NCBI RefSeq assembly: GCF_963576675.1
Contig: NC_088917.1
Location: 15,342,001-15,406,000, forward strand
DNA from: Euphorbia lathyris
Taxonomy: Eukaryota; Streptophyta; Magnoliopsida; Malpighiales; Euphorbiaceae
Length of the DNA stretch: 64,000 nt
Direction: 5' to 3'
This document shows positions 23,395-34,300 of this stretch, piece by piece (the stretch's first letter is position 1; each line of letters opens with the position of its first letter). The position numbers were made by a program, and so were the translations under genes. The notes under the pieces were generated by a model. That model ran no database searches. It had not been told where the DNA came from and saw nothing but the letters and a program-made list of their open reading frames with translations.

Positions 23395-23421
23395 TTTACC
23401 GACGGAAAATCCGTCGGTAAA
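23395..23421. repeat. Perfect 12-bp hairpin in the Ogre LTR
   Basis: TTTACCGACGGA, loop AAA, TCCGTCGGTAAA. In the 5' LTR (about 40694) two bases of one arm are changed (CG to AA), which breaks the pairing. Confidence 0.85.
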
Positions 23422-23511
23422 CAGCATTTAGTGACAGACTTGGCAAATTACAGCAGCACTCTAATATTTTCCAGATTTATTCAAAAGCTTTAAATTAAAT
23501 CTAATTCAATC

Positions 23512-23575
23512 GTTTTGGACTTCCGAACTACCAAAGATGGATCATAGTCGAACACGGAAGTTCCTAAAACGATGT
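23512..23575. repeat. Long imperfect hairpin in the Ogre LTR
   Basis: TCGTTTTGGACTTCCG pairs with CGGAAGTTCCTAAAACGA with two bulges and a loop of about 30 bases. A similar weaker structure follows at about 23640-23690 (GATACCCGAAC against GTTCGTATTGGGATATC). Confidence 0.65.
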
Positions 23576-24103
23576 TTTTATTTTAAAACGTTATTTGGAA
23601 ACCTCTTTTAAATAAAAAAACTTATAATTACAACATTTTCGATACCCGAACTACCTTTTTATCGGATCACGGTTCGTATTGGGATATCCAAAACGAGGTT
23701 TTTTTATTTTAAAACAAAACCGAATTTTATTTAACACGAAACGAAAACTAAATAAATACGCTAACTAAATAAAACGTGACAAAATAAATAAATGACTAAA
23801 GGAATAAAAACTATAGCATAAAAGAAAATAAATAGAAGGAGAGAAATAAATTAAATAAAATAAAGAGTCTAGTCCTCGGATAATACTTTTGATTCGGTAT
23901 CTGACAGTCGAAGCCGATTGATTCCACGAACCGCGAACTCCCGATTTTAATAAAAATTTAGTAAAAATTGAACTTAGGAAATTTGGAATTTTTGAGAAAA
24001 AAAATATTTTTCTCAAAAAAATCCACTCTCTCTCTCTCTAAAAATGTTTAGAGTGAGAAAGTTTTCCTCCAAAAGTCTCCTCTTTTCACCTTGGGATCCG
24101 TGC

Positions 24104-24112
24104 CCTTATATA
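24104..24112 (-). promoter_or_regulatory. TATA box of the Ogre 3' LTR
   Basis: The - strand reads CCCTATATAAGGGC, itself nearly palindromic, just downstream of the palindrome array in transcription direction. It is repeated in the 5' LTR near 41406-41414, where it would drive the genomic RNA. Confidence 0.75.
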
Positions 24113-24130
24113 GGGAAACGGATCCCGGAA

Positions 24131-24405
24131 CAATGGGTGACGCCCAAAAAAAATTGGGCGTCGCCCATTGTGGTTGGGCGGCCGCCCAACCTAGTGTTGG
24201 GCTACCGCCCAACCTTGTTGGGCGGCCGCCCAACATGAGTTGGGCGGCCGCCCAACAATAGTTGGGCGGCCGCCCAACAATGTTGGGCGATCGCCCAACT
24301 TTCGTTGGGCGATCGCCCAACGGCGTTGGGCGAGCGCCCAACCCTCATCGGGCGTCCGCCCGACGCGTTGGGCGTTCGCCCGACGTGGTTGGGTGCCCGC
24401 CCAGC
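24131..24405. repeat. Array of ~13 GC-rich palindromes in Ogre U3
   Basis: Units of the form GTTGGGCGGCCGCCCAAC, 18 bp each on a 21-22 bp spacing. Clear units start near 24152, 24173, 24196, 24217, 24239, 24261, 24282, 24304, 24325, 24347, 24367 and 24388, with a degenerate one at 24131. The core varies (GGCC, TACC, GATC, GAGC, GTCC, GTTC), and outer bases change in pairs (GTTGGG/CCCAAC against TCGGGC/GCCCGA), which keeps the symmetry. Confidence 0.93.
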
Positions 24406-24821
24406 GACCCTCGGGGCGTGCCCCGCACCGTCGGACGCGTGCACTCCGTGGCCGCCGAGCGCGCGTTCCGCGCAGCTAGACGCTCGCACGTCGCGGCCGC
24501 CGAACATGCGCCCCGCGCCGCCAGGCACGTGTGCTCAACGGCCCACGAGGGCGCGCACCGCCAGCGGTCCCAGGCATTTCTCGGGCGTCGAGAGCGTGCC
24601 ACTCACGGTGCGTCCGACGGACGCCGCGCGCACGTCTCGAGCCGTCAAGCGGGCGTTCGACCATCGTCATCCGCGTGCGGGATGCCGTTGCGTGCCCGCG
24701 CCGTGCCGTTAATTTTCCTCAGCTTATTATTCTTTATATATTTTTCAAAACTTCCGGAATCAATCGCTTCGACCGTCTTGTTTCAGGTTTTCGTCACAGG
24801 TCCTCAGACTCGGTGTCTACA

Positions 24822-24836
24822 GTTGCCCCTACTTTT
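24822..24836 (-). other. Ogre polypurine tract
   Basis: The - strand reads AAAAGTAGGGGCAAC directly before TGTAGACACC of the 3' LTR. Confidence 0.85.
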
Positions 24837-25013
24837 CTATTTTGACAGTGATGTGTGTGGTTCGAAAACGTTTTCGCTAACGTAACACATGCAATGTAAA
24901 ACATATAAAAGTGAAAGACACGTAACGAGTAGGAGGAAACATACCTGACCTTTGCGCTGCGCGCTCCGGCGTTGCTCTCTGACCGCCTCAGACTCTGCTT
25001 CGGGCTGCACCTT

Positions 25014-25494
25014 AGTTCACGACCGCGGGGATAATGGCTAAATAGCTACCCTAGTTTATGATCGCGGGGATAATGGCTAAACAGCTACCCTATTTCAAGA
25101 TTGCGGGGATAATGGCTAAATAGCTACCCTGATTTACGACTGTAGGGATAATGGCTAAATAGCTACCCTATTTTAAGATTGCGGGGATGATGGCTAAACA
25201 GCTACCCTGATTTACGACTGCGGGGATAATGGCTAAATAGCTACCCTATTTTAAGATTGCGGGGATGATGGCTAAACAGCTACCCCATTTCAAGATTGCA
25301 GGGATAATGGCTAAACAGCTACCCTATTTCAAGATCACGGGGATAATGGCTAAACAGCTACCCCATTTCAAGATTGCGGGGATAATGGCTAAACAGCTAC
25401 CCTATTTCAAGATCACGGGGATAATGGCTAAACAGCTACCCTATTTCAAGATCACGGGGATAATGGCTAAACAGCTACCATAGTCTACGATCTT
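25014..25494. repeat. Tandem array A, 12 units of 39 bp
   Basis: Each unit carries GGGGATAATGGCTAAACAGC and CTACCCTATTTCAAGAT-like sequence. The ATGGCTAAA start recurs every 39 bp. Early units have TAG (AAATAGC) where later ones have CAG (AAACAGC). The array lies between the antisense gene and the 3' LTR of Ogre. Confidence 0.95.
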
Positions 25495-25502
25495 AGGTAA
25501 AT

Positions 25503-25833
25503 ATGACTCAAAAGCAACTCCGGTTTGTGACCACGAGTCAGATGGCTCAAAAGCAACTCCGATCTGCGACCGTGAGTCAGATGGCTCAAAAGCAACTCCG
25601 GTCTGCGACCGTGAGTCAGATGGCTCAAAAGCAACTCCGGTCTGCGACCGTGAGTCAGATGGCTCAAAAGCAACTCCGGTCTGCGACCGTGAGTCAGATG
25701 GCTCAAAAGCAACTCCGGTCTGCGACCGAGAGTCAAATGGCTCAAAAGCAACTCCGGTCTGCGACCGTGAGTCAAATGGCTAAAAAGCAACTTCGGTCTG
25801 CGACCGTGAGTCAAATGGCAAAAAAAGCGGGTT
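25503..25833. repeat. Tandem array B, 8 units plus a partial of 39 bp
   Basis: Unit starts at 25503, 25542, 25581, 25620, 25659, 25698, 25737 and 25776, and a partial at 25815. Each has ATGGCTCAAAAGCAACTCCG followed by GTCTGCGACCGTGAGTCAG. Shares the period and the ATGGCT.AAA.AGC core with array A, eight bases away. It is open on both strands as a 13-residue repeat. Confidence 0.95.
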
Positions 25834-26173
25834 CTGTTTCTGGATTTTCTTACCACACTGTTGTCTGTATTTTCTCACTGGAGCTATCATCTCGACGATC
25901 CGATGGGCACACGTCTGAGTCCGAAATGAAATAGACTACTGATTGTTTTTCTGTTGACTGTCGTCTGTATTTCGACTGGTGTCACTGTTCTGTAAAAATT
26001 AGCTGTTGCCTGGAATTGATGTTTTGACAATGTTAGTCACTGTCTGGGAGAAATGCAGGCTGAAACGGACTGCAAATCGGAGGTCTGTGCACCTGGTAAT
26101 TAATTATTTACTTTTTACCTTTATGTCAAATCGTACTTTTTTCACTATTTACGGAAATACCATTCCCTTTTCC

Positions 26174-26180
26174 TATATAA
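26174..26180 (+). promoter_or_regulatory. TATA box for the antisense PMD gene
   Basis: TCCTATATAAGG, about 80 bp before the first ATG and followed by a CT-rich leader (ctctctcctctttctctcac). It points along the + strand, opposite to Ogre transcription. Confidence 0.6.
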
Positions 26181-26259
26181 GGTGGTGGGGTTTCATTTCA
26201 ACCCCACACCTTCTCTCTCCTCTTTCTCTCACTAGACTTCAATTTGGATTATTCTCGGG

Positions 26260-29200
26260 ATGGATTTAGACGAATGGGATGGCACCAGAGGCATGGACGA
26301 GGTTTACGTAAACCTGGATAGAGTGGATACCTTCCACGACCCACTTGAGCAGGACACGCTGCAACGAGGTAAGTGGTTTCTCACTTTTATTTGATTTGAA
26401 CTCTAGGCTTTAGCACTTCTATACGAACATGATTTGCATGCTAACTCTTAGACTGCCTTAGAGGACTTTAGCTAGAAAACGTGAATTCCTTTATTTACAC
26501 GTAACACCTGTTTATTTTTGTAAGAATGCGCGCTATATGCATGTGAATAGTACACTACGAATTTATGCATGTTTAACAGTAAAAACGATGTGAATAGTAA
26601 AAACGTGAATAGTGCAGGTGAATAGTAAAAACGTGAATAGTGCACGTGAATAGTAAAAACTTAGCTAATGCACGTGAATAGTGACAACATGAATAGTAAA
26701 AACTTAGCTAATGCACGTGAATAGTAGATGTGAATAGTGACAACGTGAATAGTAAAAACTTAGCTAATGCACGTGAATAGTAAAAACGTGAATAGTGTAC
26801 GTGAATAGTAAAAACTTACCTAATGCCCGTTAACGTACGTGATTAGTAAAACCTAATCTACGCTCCTTGTCGCCGCAGACGAGAGTGGATCAAAGAATTG
26901 ACTCAACCTTACGTGAAGGACCCTACATGAGAGATTTTTTTATAGAAAATTGGTCCTAACTGACCGGATGTCTCTAGGTTAGATAATGAAAGAATACATG
27001 TTCTTGACGCGTTCTTATCAAATGCATGCTTTAGGAGCCGTATTTAAATTTTCTTGTCTTGTTCTTTTTAGTTCATTGAGATTTCGGGGACCACCGCCGA
27101 GATTCTCTCATGGTATGATAGGCTAGGTGCCGCGGCGAGAGCCCGTGTGCAGGAGTTGGGCTTCGGATCCTTTATTGCAGCGCTGCCCCGCACCAACGGG
27201 GTATGTGATCCTTTTGGCCTACGGGCCTTATGCGAGCGGTGGGTTGACTCGACCCACACCTTCCACCTTTCCTTTGGGGAGATGACCATCTCGCCTCGAG
27301 ATTTTTCACTGTTGACAGGATTGCGAGGGAGCAACACTCCCGTCCCTTTCCACTTTGGTATGATGCGACCACGGGTCGACCCTGCTAGGCTTGCTACCTT
27401 GATTGGACCGGGAGTTCGTCTATGCGCCAAGTCTACTCCGGCGAAGTTTGTCTCTACCGCGAGCCTCTTGAGTAGACGTGATTTCTACGAGACTGACGCT
27501 ACCGACCTGGCGGTTCGTAGTTTCTTAGTATATGCTCTGAGTGAGACGATTTTCCGCACGAAGGGCGGGAAGGTACACGCAGGTCTCATTCAGGCACTTA
27601 GCGATATGGATGCAGCGGCTTCTTATGATTGGGCAGGGGCAGGCTTAGCCTTTCTTTACAAGTTCTTGGATCTGACTTGCCAGAAGCGCAAGGACTTCGG
27701 CGGTTATACCTTTGCCCTGCTGGTACGTGACGCCTTCTTGACTTATCCGTCTTATCTTTTTCGCATTTTTCACACTCCTAGTCCTTGTTTTTACCGCAGG
27801 TGTGGGCATACGAGAGACATATCCTTCCTAGCCGGTCTCGACCTCGACCGAGAGTGCCGAGGCCGCCATTTATGACTCGATGGAGGGACTTCGACTTGAG
27901 CGCTGAGAGGAGTCAGACAGTGTCGTGGCTTCTGGATCGGATCGACTCGCTGACCCTGAGTCAGGTAGATTTTGCCCCATCGTGCCAGATTTTGGTTTGA
28001 GCCTTTCTGACTTTCTCTTTGTGTATTTTGCTTTAGATTCAGTTCAGGTGGGATGACCTCGACTTCGGCCCTGAGTATGCATACGTGTCAATGATCCAGG
28101 AGCAGCAGTGTGTGCTCACCGGCCCCTGCGTGCGGGCGTGGTATCTAGGGGATCGAGGCATTACCGGGGTTAGAGACGCTCATTGGACGCCGGGTGAGAT
28201 CCCCATCTCTATGTTCGCGGTACGGACCCTGCCTTTATCGGTCATTCGTCGGGACTTGACCCGTAGGTATGTTGGTAGAGCGGTGTGGATTCACGCCGGG
28301 GGCCGCGAGCCTTACTTGTCTACTTTACTGAGCGCGAGGGATGCCCCGGCGACAGCGATGGAGGTAGATCCGGTGACGGACGTGTTTTCGAGAGAGGCGG
28401 TCGAGGCCGTCTTTGGTCAGGCGGAGGTTCCAGTAAGTGATTCCGTTCTCTTTTCATTTTATTCGTGATATGTTCGGAGGTTTTATTGTGTTTTTTTTTT
28501 TTTTTTTTTTGCAGGAGGGATCTTGGAGGAGTGCCCACTTATCTGATTTTTTTGATGGCACTCAGACTCAGACACCAGCGCGCGAGCAGCCCTACTTCAT
28601 CGGTGAGTCCTCCAGCGCAGCCCGACCGGAGAGATCGTCCATAGGCGTGCCTATACCAGGCTACGGGAGGGATTATGCTACGATCCGCTATAACGAGTCT
28701 GGGACACCTTATGCGGGATTCGAGGCGGCCCCTCCTATCTTCTCCTCGAGGGTCCCGTTTGATCCCTCGGACGCTTCACTGACCACTAGGGAGACCTGTA
28801 CAGACTACGTGGATCTATCCAGCTTCCTACGAGATTGCCTCAGCTTGCGCTGCACCGACCACCTGGTATGTATTATTACTGTACTTTAGTGTAGTGAAAT
28901 GTATGCATGTATGTATGATTTATGTTTTTGCCTATGCTGCCTCTTATCTGTTTTTTTTTCTTTTTTTTTTGTAGAGTGATCTTCATGCCCATGAGCGGAG
29001 ACAGAGTGAGCTAGTGCGGGAAGCTGATGCCCGAGTTGGTCATGTGTATCAAGAGAGGAACGACCACTGGTCGGGGATGATGCGATGGGAGACTGAGGGT
29101 CGCCTTGCCATCAAGGAGAGGGCGCGTGATGAGTCGATCAGACGCCTTGCTGCAGAGGAGAGAGCACGAGCTGCTGATGAGAGAGCACGGGTTTCTGATG

Positions 29201-29313
29201 AGAGAGCACGAGCTTCTGATGAGAGAGCGCGTGCTGCCGAGGAGACACTATCTGCGGAGCGGGCATCTCACCTGAGAGATTTTGAGAACTATTGGGACTT
29301 CCCTCCGTATTAG
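26260..29313 (+). CDS. Ogre antisense gene: plant mobile domain protein with coiled coil
   Basis: A spliced + strand gene opposite to gag-pol. The secure exons are 27072-27722, 27800-27964, 28037-28432, 28515-28865 and 28975-29313. Every intron has GT..AG ends and falls between codons, giving an uninterrupted 633-residue frame. The domain GLRALCERWVDSTHTFHLS, FGEMTISPRDFSLLTGL, then VWAYERH and WTPGEIPISMF, resembles the plant mobile domain (PMD) found in MAIN/MAIL1 proteins and in some Gypsy and MULE elements. The C-terminus is a coiled coil of heptads (ERARAADERARVSDERARAS) encoded by 21-bp DNA repeats at about 29154-29255. A 5' exon at 26260-26368 (donor gtaagt, about 36 codons from ATG) is likely, but the exon that joins it, perhaps starting at 26879, has stops and is unresolved. 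The molecular role in the element is unknown. Confidence 0.78.
26560..26840. repeat. GTGAATAGT repeats inside the PMD gene intron
   Basis: More than ten copies of GTGAATAGT, most followed by AAAAAC or a related spacer such as TTAGCTAATGCAC, in irregular tandem order. It lies in the long intron after the first exon. Confidence 0.85.
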
Positions 29314-29777
29314 GCTCGTAGCTTTCATTGTTGCTTTGTAGCTTTTATTAGGGTTTCTCCGATGTATAGCTGATGTATAGGGAGTGGGGTGGATAGTAGG
29401 TAGGCTTTTTGTGAAAAGTAGGATAGGAAATGTATAACTCGTGATTCATATTACCATGCATTCAGTAGATTATGATGATTCCAATCATTCTCGTCAAATA
29501 TATTCATGCCTTTATTTATTTACAAACAACAGAAATACTTAGTCTCTTATACATTGTTTTTGTAATTGCTCAAGTCATAACTATTGTTACCAGGACCCGC
29601 CTTTCGGTTTTCGGATCCCGGCGATTTTTCTCCTCTCCTTTTACTATCCCGGAATTTTTAAATGAGTGCCCTTTCGGGTTTTCACCCATTGGGATTTCCC
29701 TTATTGTTGCATAGGTCGCCCTTTGCGGGTTTTCAACCTATCGGGAATTTTTCTTTATTTTTCTTTTTTCTTTTTTT
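29314..29777. other. Spacer between PMD gene and Ogre integrase ends
   Basis: Convergent 3' ends. Contains T-rich runs and repeated pieces near 29600-29740 (CCTTTCGGGTTTTC, CCCTTTGCGGGTTTTC). No coding sequence is recognised. Confidence 0.5.
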
Positions 29778-31304
29778 TTACAAAAAGTATTTCTTAAGCC
29801 TATCCAGATTGGTAGGTTCGGAGAATTCCATGCCGTCCATTGTGGTTAACTTCACCGCTCCTTTGCTTAGCATCTTTTTTACGACGAATGGTCCTTCCCA
29901 GTTAGGCCTGAACTTCCCCCTCGGGTCGGTGTGCGTCACACGGATCTGTTTCAGCACCAAATCTCCTTCTTTGATAGGGCTGGTCTTGACTTTTTTATTG
30001 AAAGCCCGAGCCATCCTTCTTTGATATAACTGTACATGGTAAAGGGCTCCCATCCTTTTCTCATCAACTAAAGCCAACTGCTCACATCGCCTTTTCACCC
30101 ATTCCGTCTCGGGGATTTCTGCTTCCACTGCGATTCTCAACGATCGCTTTTCAATCTCAATCGGCAAAACTGCTTCTGTGCCATACACCAAGGAGAATGG
30201 TGTTGCCCCAGTCGAGGTTCTGACTGTCGTGCGATAAGCCCACAACGCGAGAGGGAGGTGCTCATGCCAGTTCCGATGTGATTCTACCGTCTTTACGAGG
30301 ATCCTTTTAAGGTTCTTATTAGCTGCTTCTACTGCCCCATTAGCCTATGGACGGTACGGAGAAGACCTGTGATGTTCAATGCCATATTCTCGAAAAAGAT
30401 TCCTTACTTCCCCCTGAAACTGGACTCCGTTATCCGTGATCATGTGATGAGGCACTCCGAACCTGGTGATCAAGTGTTTTTCAATGAACTTTCTCATCTG
30501 CTTGGATCCCAGTTTGCTAAACGACTCTGCTTCTACCCACTTGGTGAAATAATCAATGGCGACTGCAATAAACTTATGTCCATTTGAAGCATTAGGCCTT
30601 ACTTCGCCAATGATGTCAATGCCCCAAGCAGCGAATGGCCAAATAGGTGCTAGCACGTGTAATTCCATGGCCAGAAGATGACTGCAATCGCCGTGGATTT
30701 GAAAATCGTGACATTTCTTCGCATACTCGTTACAATCCCTTTCCATGGTGAGCCAATAGAAGCCTTGCCTAATAATTTTCTTAGCGAGTACTGCTCCTCC
30801 CATATGGGCTCCACAAATTCCCGAATGTACTGATTCCATCGCTTCGCGGGCTTCACCCGCATCCAAGCATCTTAGTTGTAATCCGTCAATGTGCCTTTTG
30901 TAAAGCAAGTCGTTGTGGATGACGAACTGACGAGCTAGCCTTCTAATCACAGCTTGATCCCTAGGTTCTGACTCTGCTGGATATGTTCCATTTTTCATGA
31001 AGTTCACGATATCGAAATACCACGGTTTTTCATCTGCCCTTAACAGCATTACGTCTTCGTAGCACGGTTTGTGAGATCTTCTCAATACCAATGGTTTCGA
31101 AGCAAGGTTCCGGGGGTTGTCCCAAACTGACACCAAAGTGGCCAAGGCATCCGCGGCCTGGTTCTGAGCTCGAGGAATGTGATAGAAGCGACATTCTTTG
31201 AATCTCAATGCCAACCCTCCTAGCTGATCTAGATATGGATGTAGCCTTTCTTCTCTCACTTCCCAGTTCCCTTGTGCCTGTTTGATGATCAACTTGGAGT
31301 CACC
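29778..31304 (-). pseudogene. Ogre pol 3' part: end of RNase H and integrase
   Basis: Continues the main ORF after a single TAG at about 31302-31304 (SYVEI then stop then GDSKL). GDSKLIIKQAQ and NQAADALATL complete RNase H with its last two catalytic Asp. Integrase follows with WGIDIIGEV (D), MITDNGVQF (D) and NGAVEAANK (E), then a C-terminal block (GPFVVKKMLSKGAVKLTTMDG). A second TAG at about 30342-30344 interrupts SSPYRP/ANGAVEA. The zinc finger reads CHDF where a CxxC is expected, so one Cys is lost. Few changes separate it from an intact frame, but as read it would not give a full integrase. Confidence 0.88.
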
Positions 31305-34300
31305 CTAAATTTCGACATATGATGCTCCCAGTGCTGCTAATGACTCCAAACCATAAATGCACGCTTCATATTCGGCCATATTATTAGTAAGAGGGAAGGA
31401 TAACTTCTTCGCCATCAGGATTCTTTCTCCTTCTGGTGAGATAAGTAGTACTCCTACTCCGGCTCCACTCGAATTAACTGCTCCGTCGAAGAACATTTTC
31501 CATGGTATGACTTCGATTGCGTTCAAATGTTCATCGGGGAAATCATAGCTTACTTCTTCCTCTTCTGCATTCAGGGGTTGGTTAGCCAGAAACTCTGCCA
31601 CGGCCCTTCCTTTGATAACCTTCTTCGTCACATATTCAATGTCAAACTCAGACAAAAGCAACAACCATCTGGCTAACTTCCCCGCCAAGGATGGAGTTTG
31701 GTATAGATACTTCACGGGGTCCATCCGAGAAATAATGATCACTTTATACGATTGGAAATAGTGCCGCGGTTTCTTCGTCAACCACACCACTGCCACACAT
31801 GTCTTTTCGATCATGTTGTATTTGAGCTCATACTCTAGGAACTTCTTACTCAAATAATACACCGCGTGCTCCACACCGGTGTCTCCCTCTTGGGCCAACA
31901 TTGCTCCAATAGATCGCTCTTCAATCGCGACATAGAGGAGAAGCGGCTTTCCCAGTTTAGGCGGTCTCAGCACTGGCGGATTAGACAAATAGTTCCTGAC
32001 GCTCTCCAAAGCTTGCTGACACTTATCATTCCAAACAGCGGGTTGGTCTTTCCTTAGCAACTTAAAGATTGGCTCGCAGATTGCGGTGAGTCTCGCTATG
32101 AACCGACTGATATACTGAACCTGCCCCAGAAACCCTCTCACTTCCTTCTCATTTCTCGGCGCCGGCATCTCTTGTATAGCCTTTACTTTATCAGGATCTA
32201 CCTCGATTCCCTTATTTCCGATTACATAGCCTAAGATTTTCCCCGATGAAACGCCGAAAAAGCACTTCTTCGGGTTTAACCTTAGCTTGAATTCTGCAAT
32301 TCGGGCCAAAAACTTCTCGAGTGCGGCAAAATGCCCTTCTCTTGTCTCTGATTTGACCATCATGTCATCCACGTAGACTTCTACCTCCTTGTGTATCATG
32401 TCATGGAACAGGGCTGTGGCCATTCGCTGGTAGGTTGCCCCGGCATTTTTCAAACCAAATGGCATCACTCTGTAACAGTATGTTCCCCACTCTGTTGTGA
32501 ACGAGGTTTTTGCTTTGTGCTTTTCGGCCATCTGAACTTGCATGTAGCCCATGAAACCATCCACATTCGTGTGTAAGACGCTTGACGCTGCTCTGTCGAT
32601 CAATACATCGATATGAGGCAAGGCGAACTCATCCTTGGGGCATGCCTTGTTAAGATCTCTGTAATCCACGCACATCCTCACTTTGCCATCCTTTTTCGCA
32701 ATGGGCACTACATTTGCGACCCAAAGGGGATAGTCGATCACTTCGATGAATCCTACTTCTAACTGATTCTTCACCTCCTCTCTGATTTTATCTGCCCATT
32801 CGGGTCTCATACGTCGGAGCTTCTGCTTTACGGGCCTCGCCTCGGGATATGTTGGAATACGGTGAGTTACGATTGATTGATCGATTCCAGGCATGTCTTC
32901 GTATGTCCACGCGAATACAATTTCGTATTTTTTAATTATTCTCTCAAATTCTTTTCTCTCTTCAATAGTTAATTCTTGAGCAATTTGTATAAGTTTAGGA
33001 TTTTCATCCGTACCAAGATTGAAAGTTGACATTTCTATTGTATTGATTTCAAATGTAGGCATGTTATATGAATGAGAATGCATGGAATGATCATGATCAA
33101 CATCAAGCAAGTAAGCAAAATCAGAATTCATTTCATTGATATCGTGGGTGATTACATCATCAGACTCGAACGAAGCAGTAATACAATTTTCATCCTCAAT
33201 ATCTTCGGACTTCTCATATACTCTCGAGGTACTAGGCTCAATTTCAGCTCCTGTAGCCGCTTCAATGGTAATGACCTGCTCCTCGGCATTTGAATCCAGC
33301 ATCATGATCTCCTCGACAAAGCAGCTTGCCTTTCCTTTGCCCCAGTCGGCGACATCATTGAAGATTTCAAACCCTGGCAGAATCTTTCCTTCCGTGCTAG
33401 TCCACGACTCGGAGGTTCCCGAATATGGCTTTCCATGCCCTTCGCTTACAAAATGCTTCCTCAAGCCTATTTTTCCTTCTGCACTCATGTTGGATGGACT
33501 CCCCTGCTCATATCCCAAACCCCTCCGGGTTTTCTGACTTTTAAAATCCGGAAACTCCGACAACCCTTGATGGTGTGCTCCTAATCCCATTCCCGGGATG
33601 AAACCTCCTTTCATCATCTTCACCACATCGGTGGTCATGCTCGATTCGTAAATCCCGGAGACTTGGAATCCGGAGAAAAGTTGAGGCTCAATTCCCAATG
33701 CTACCACCGAGCTCAATTTCTCAGCTCTAATTGTTACTATCTCCTCCTCGAAAGGGAACTTAATCATTTGGTGGAGCGTGGAGGGTACACCTCCCAGCTT
33801 GTGGAACCAAGGGCATCCCAACAACACAGCAAAAGTTACCAGGATGTCCAACACTGTGAACTCAGTCTCTTCCTCATGCGGCCCTACTTTCAATTTGGCC
33901 TTGAAAACTCCTTCAATATGCCTACGGCTGTCATCGTATGATCTGATCACTGTTTCAGAAGCTGTCAAGTCTCCTCTCTCTACTCCCAACCTCGACAAGA
34001 GTTTCAACGGACAAACATTAATGGCCGATCCATCATCGACCATCACACAACTAGTCTTCTTCCCGTTAATTTCCGCTCGGATATACAATGGCTTGTTGTG
34101 AGCCTTCCCCTCTTCTGGGAGATCCTCGTCGGTAAATGTGATCTCAGTCCTCTTTCGGGCCATAATTGCCCCTACTAGCGCTGTCGGCTCGGTATCGATG
34201 GAAATAACCAAATTCTGCAACTCTTTCATCAGATTTTCACGATGGTACCTAGAATGGCATAAAACTTCCCAGACCGTAGACTTAGCTTGCGTCTTCTTCA

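Larger units (their letters stand above)
21743..24821 (-). repeat. Ogre 3' LTR (3079 bp)
   Basis: Starts TGTAGACACCGAG on the - strand. The U3 contains a CpG-rich stretch (about 24130-24720) with the palindrome array. The TATA box is at about 24104-24112 (- strand TATATAAGG). R/U5 is AT-rich with several strong hairpins. It differs from the 5' LTR by two indels near 21776-21935 (about 26 and 38 bp) and by palindrome copy number, which together account for the 151-bp length difference. Confidence 0.93.

Noticed and set aside
24202..24885. Overlapping long open frames on both strands at the palindrome array
   Set aside because: GC-rich repeats with few stop codons make all frames open. The translations are low-complexity (GRPPN-like) and the same in both LTRs.
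25014..25833. Regular repeats suggesting a CRISPR array
   Set aside because: Units follow each other directly without unique spacers, the organism is a plant, and there are no cas genes. They are tandem repeats of an Ogre element.
25265..25934. Open frames of 72-143 codons over the 39-bp arrays
   Set aside because: The period is a multiple of three, so a frame open in one unit is open in all. There is no start context or flanking coding sequence, and array A has TAG in early units.
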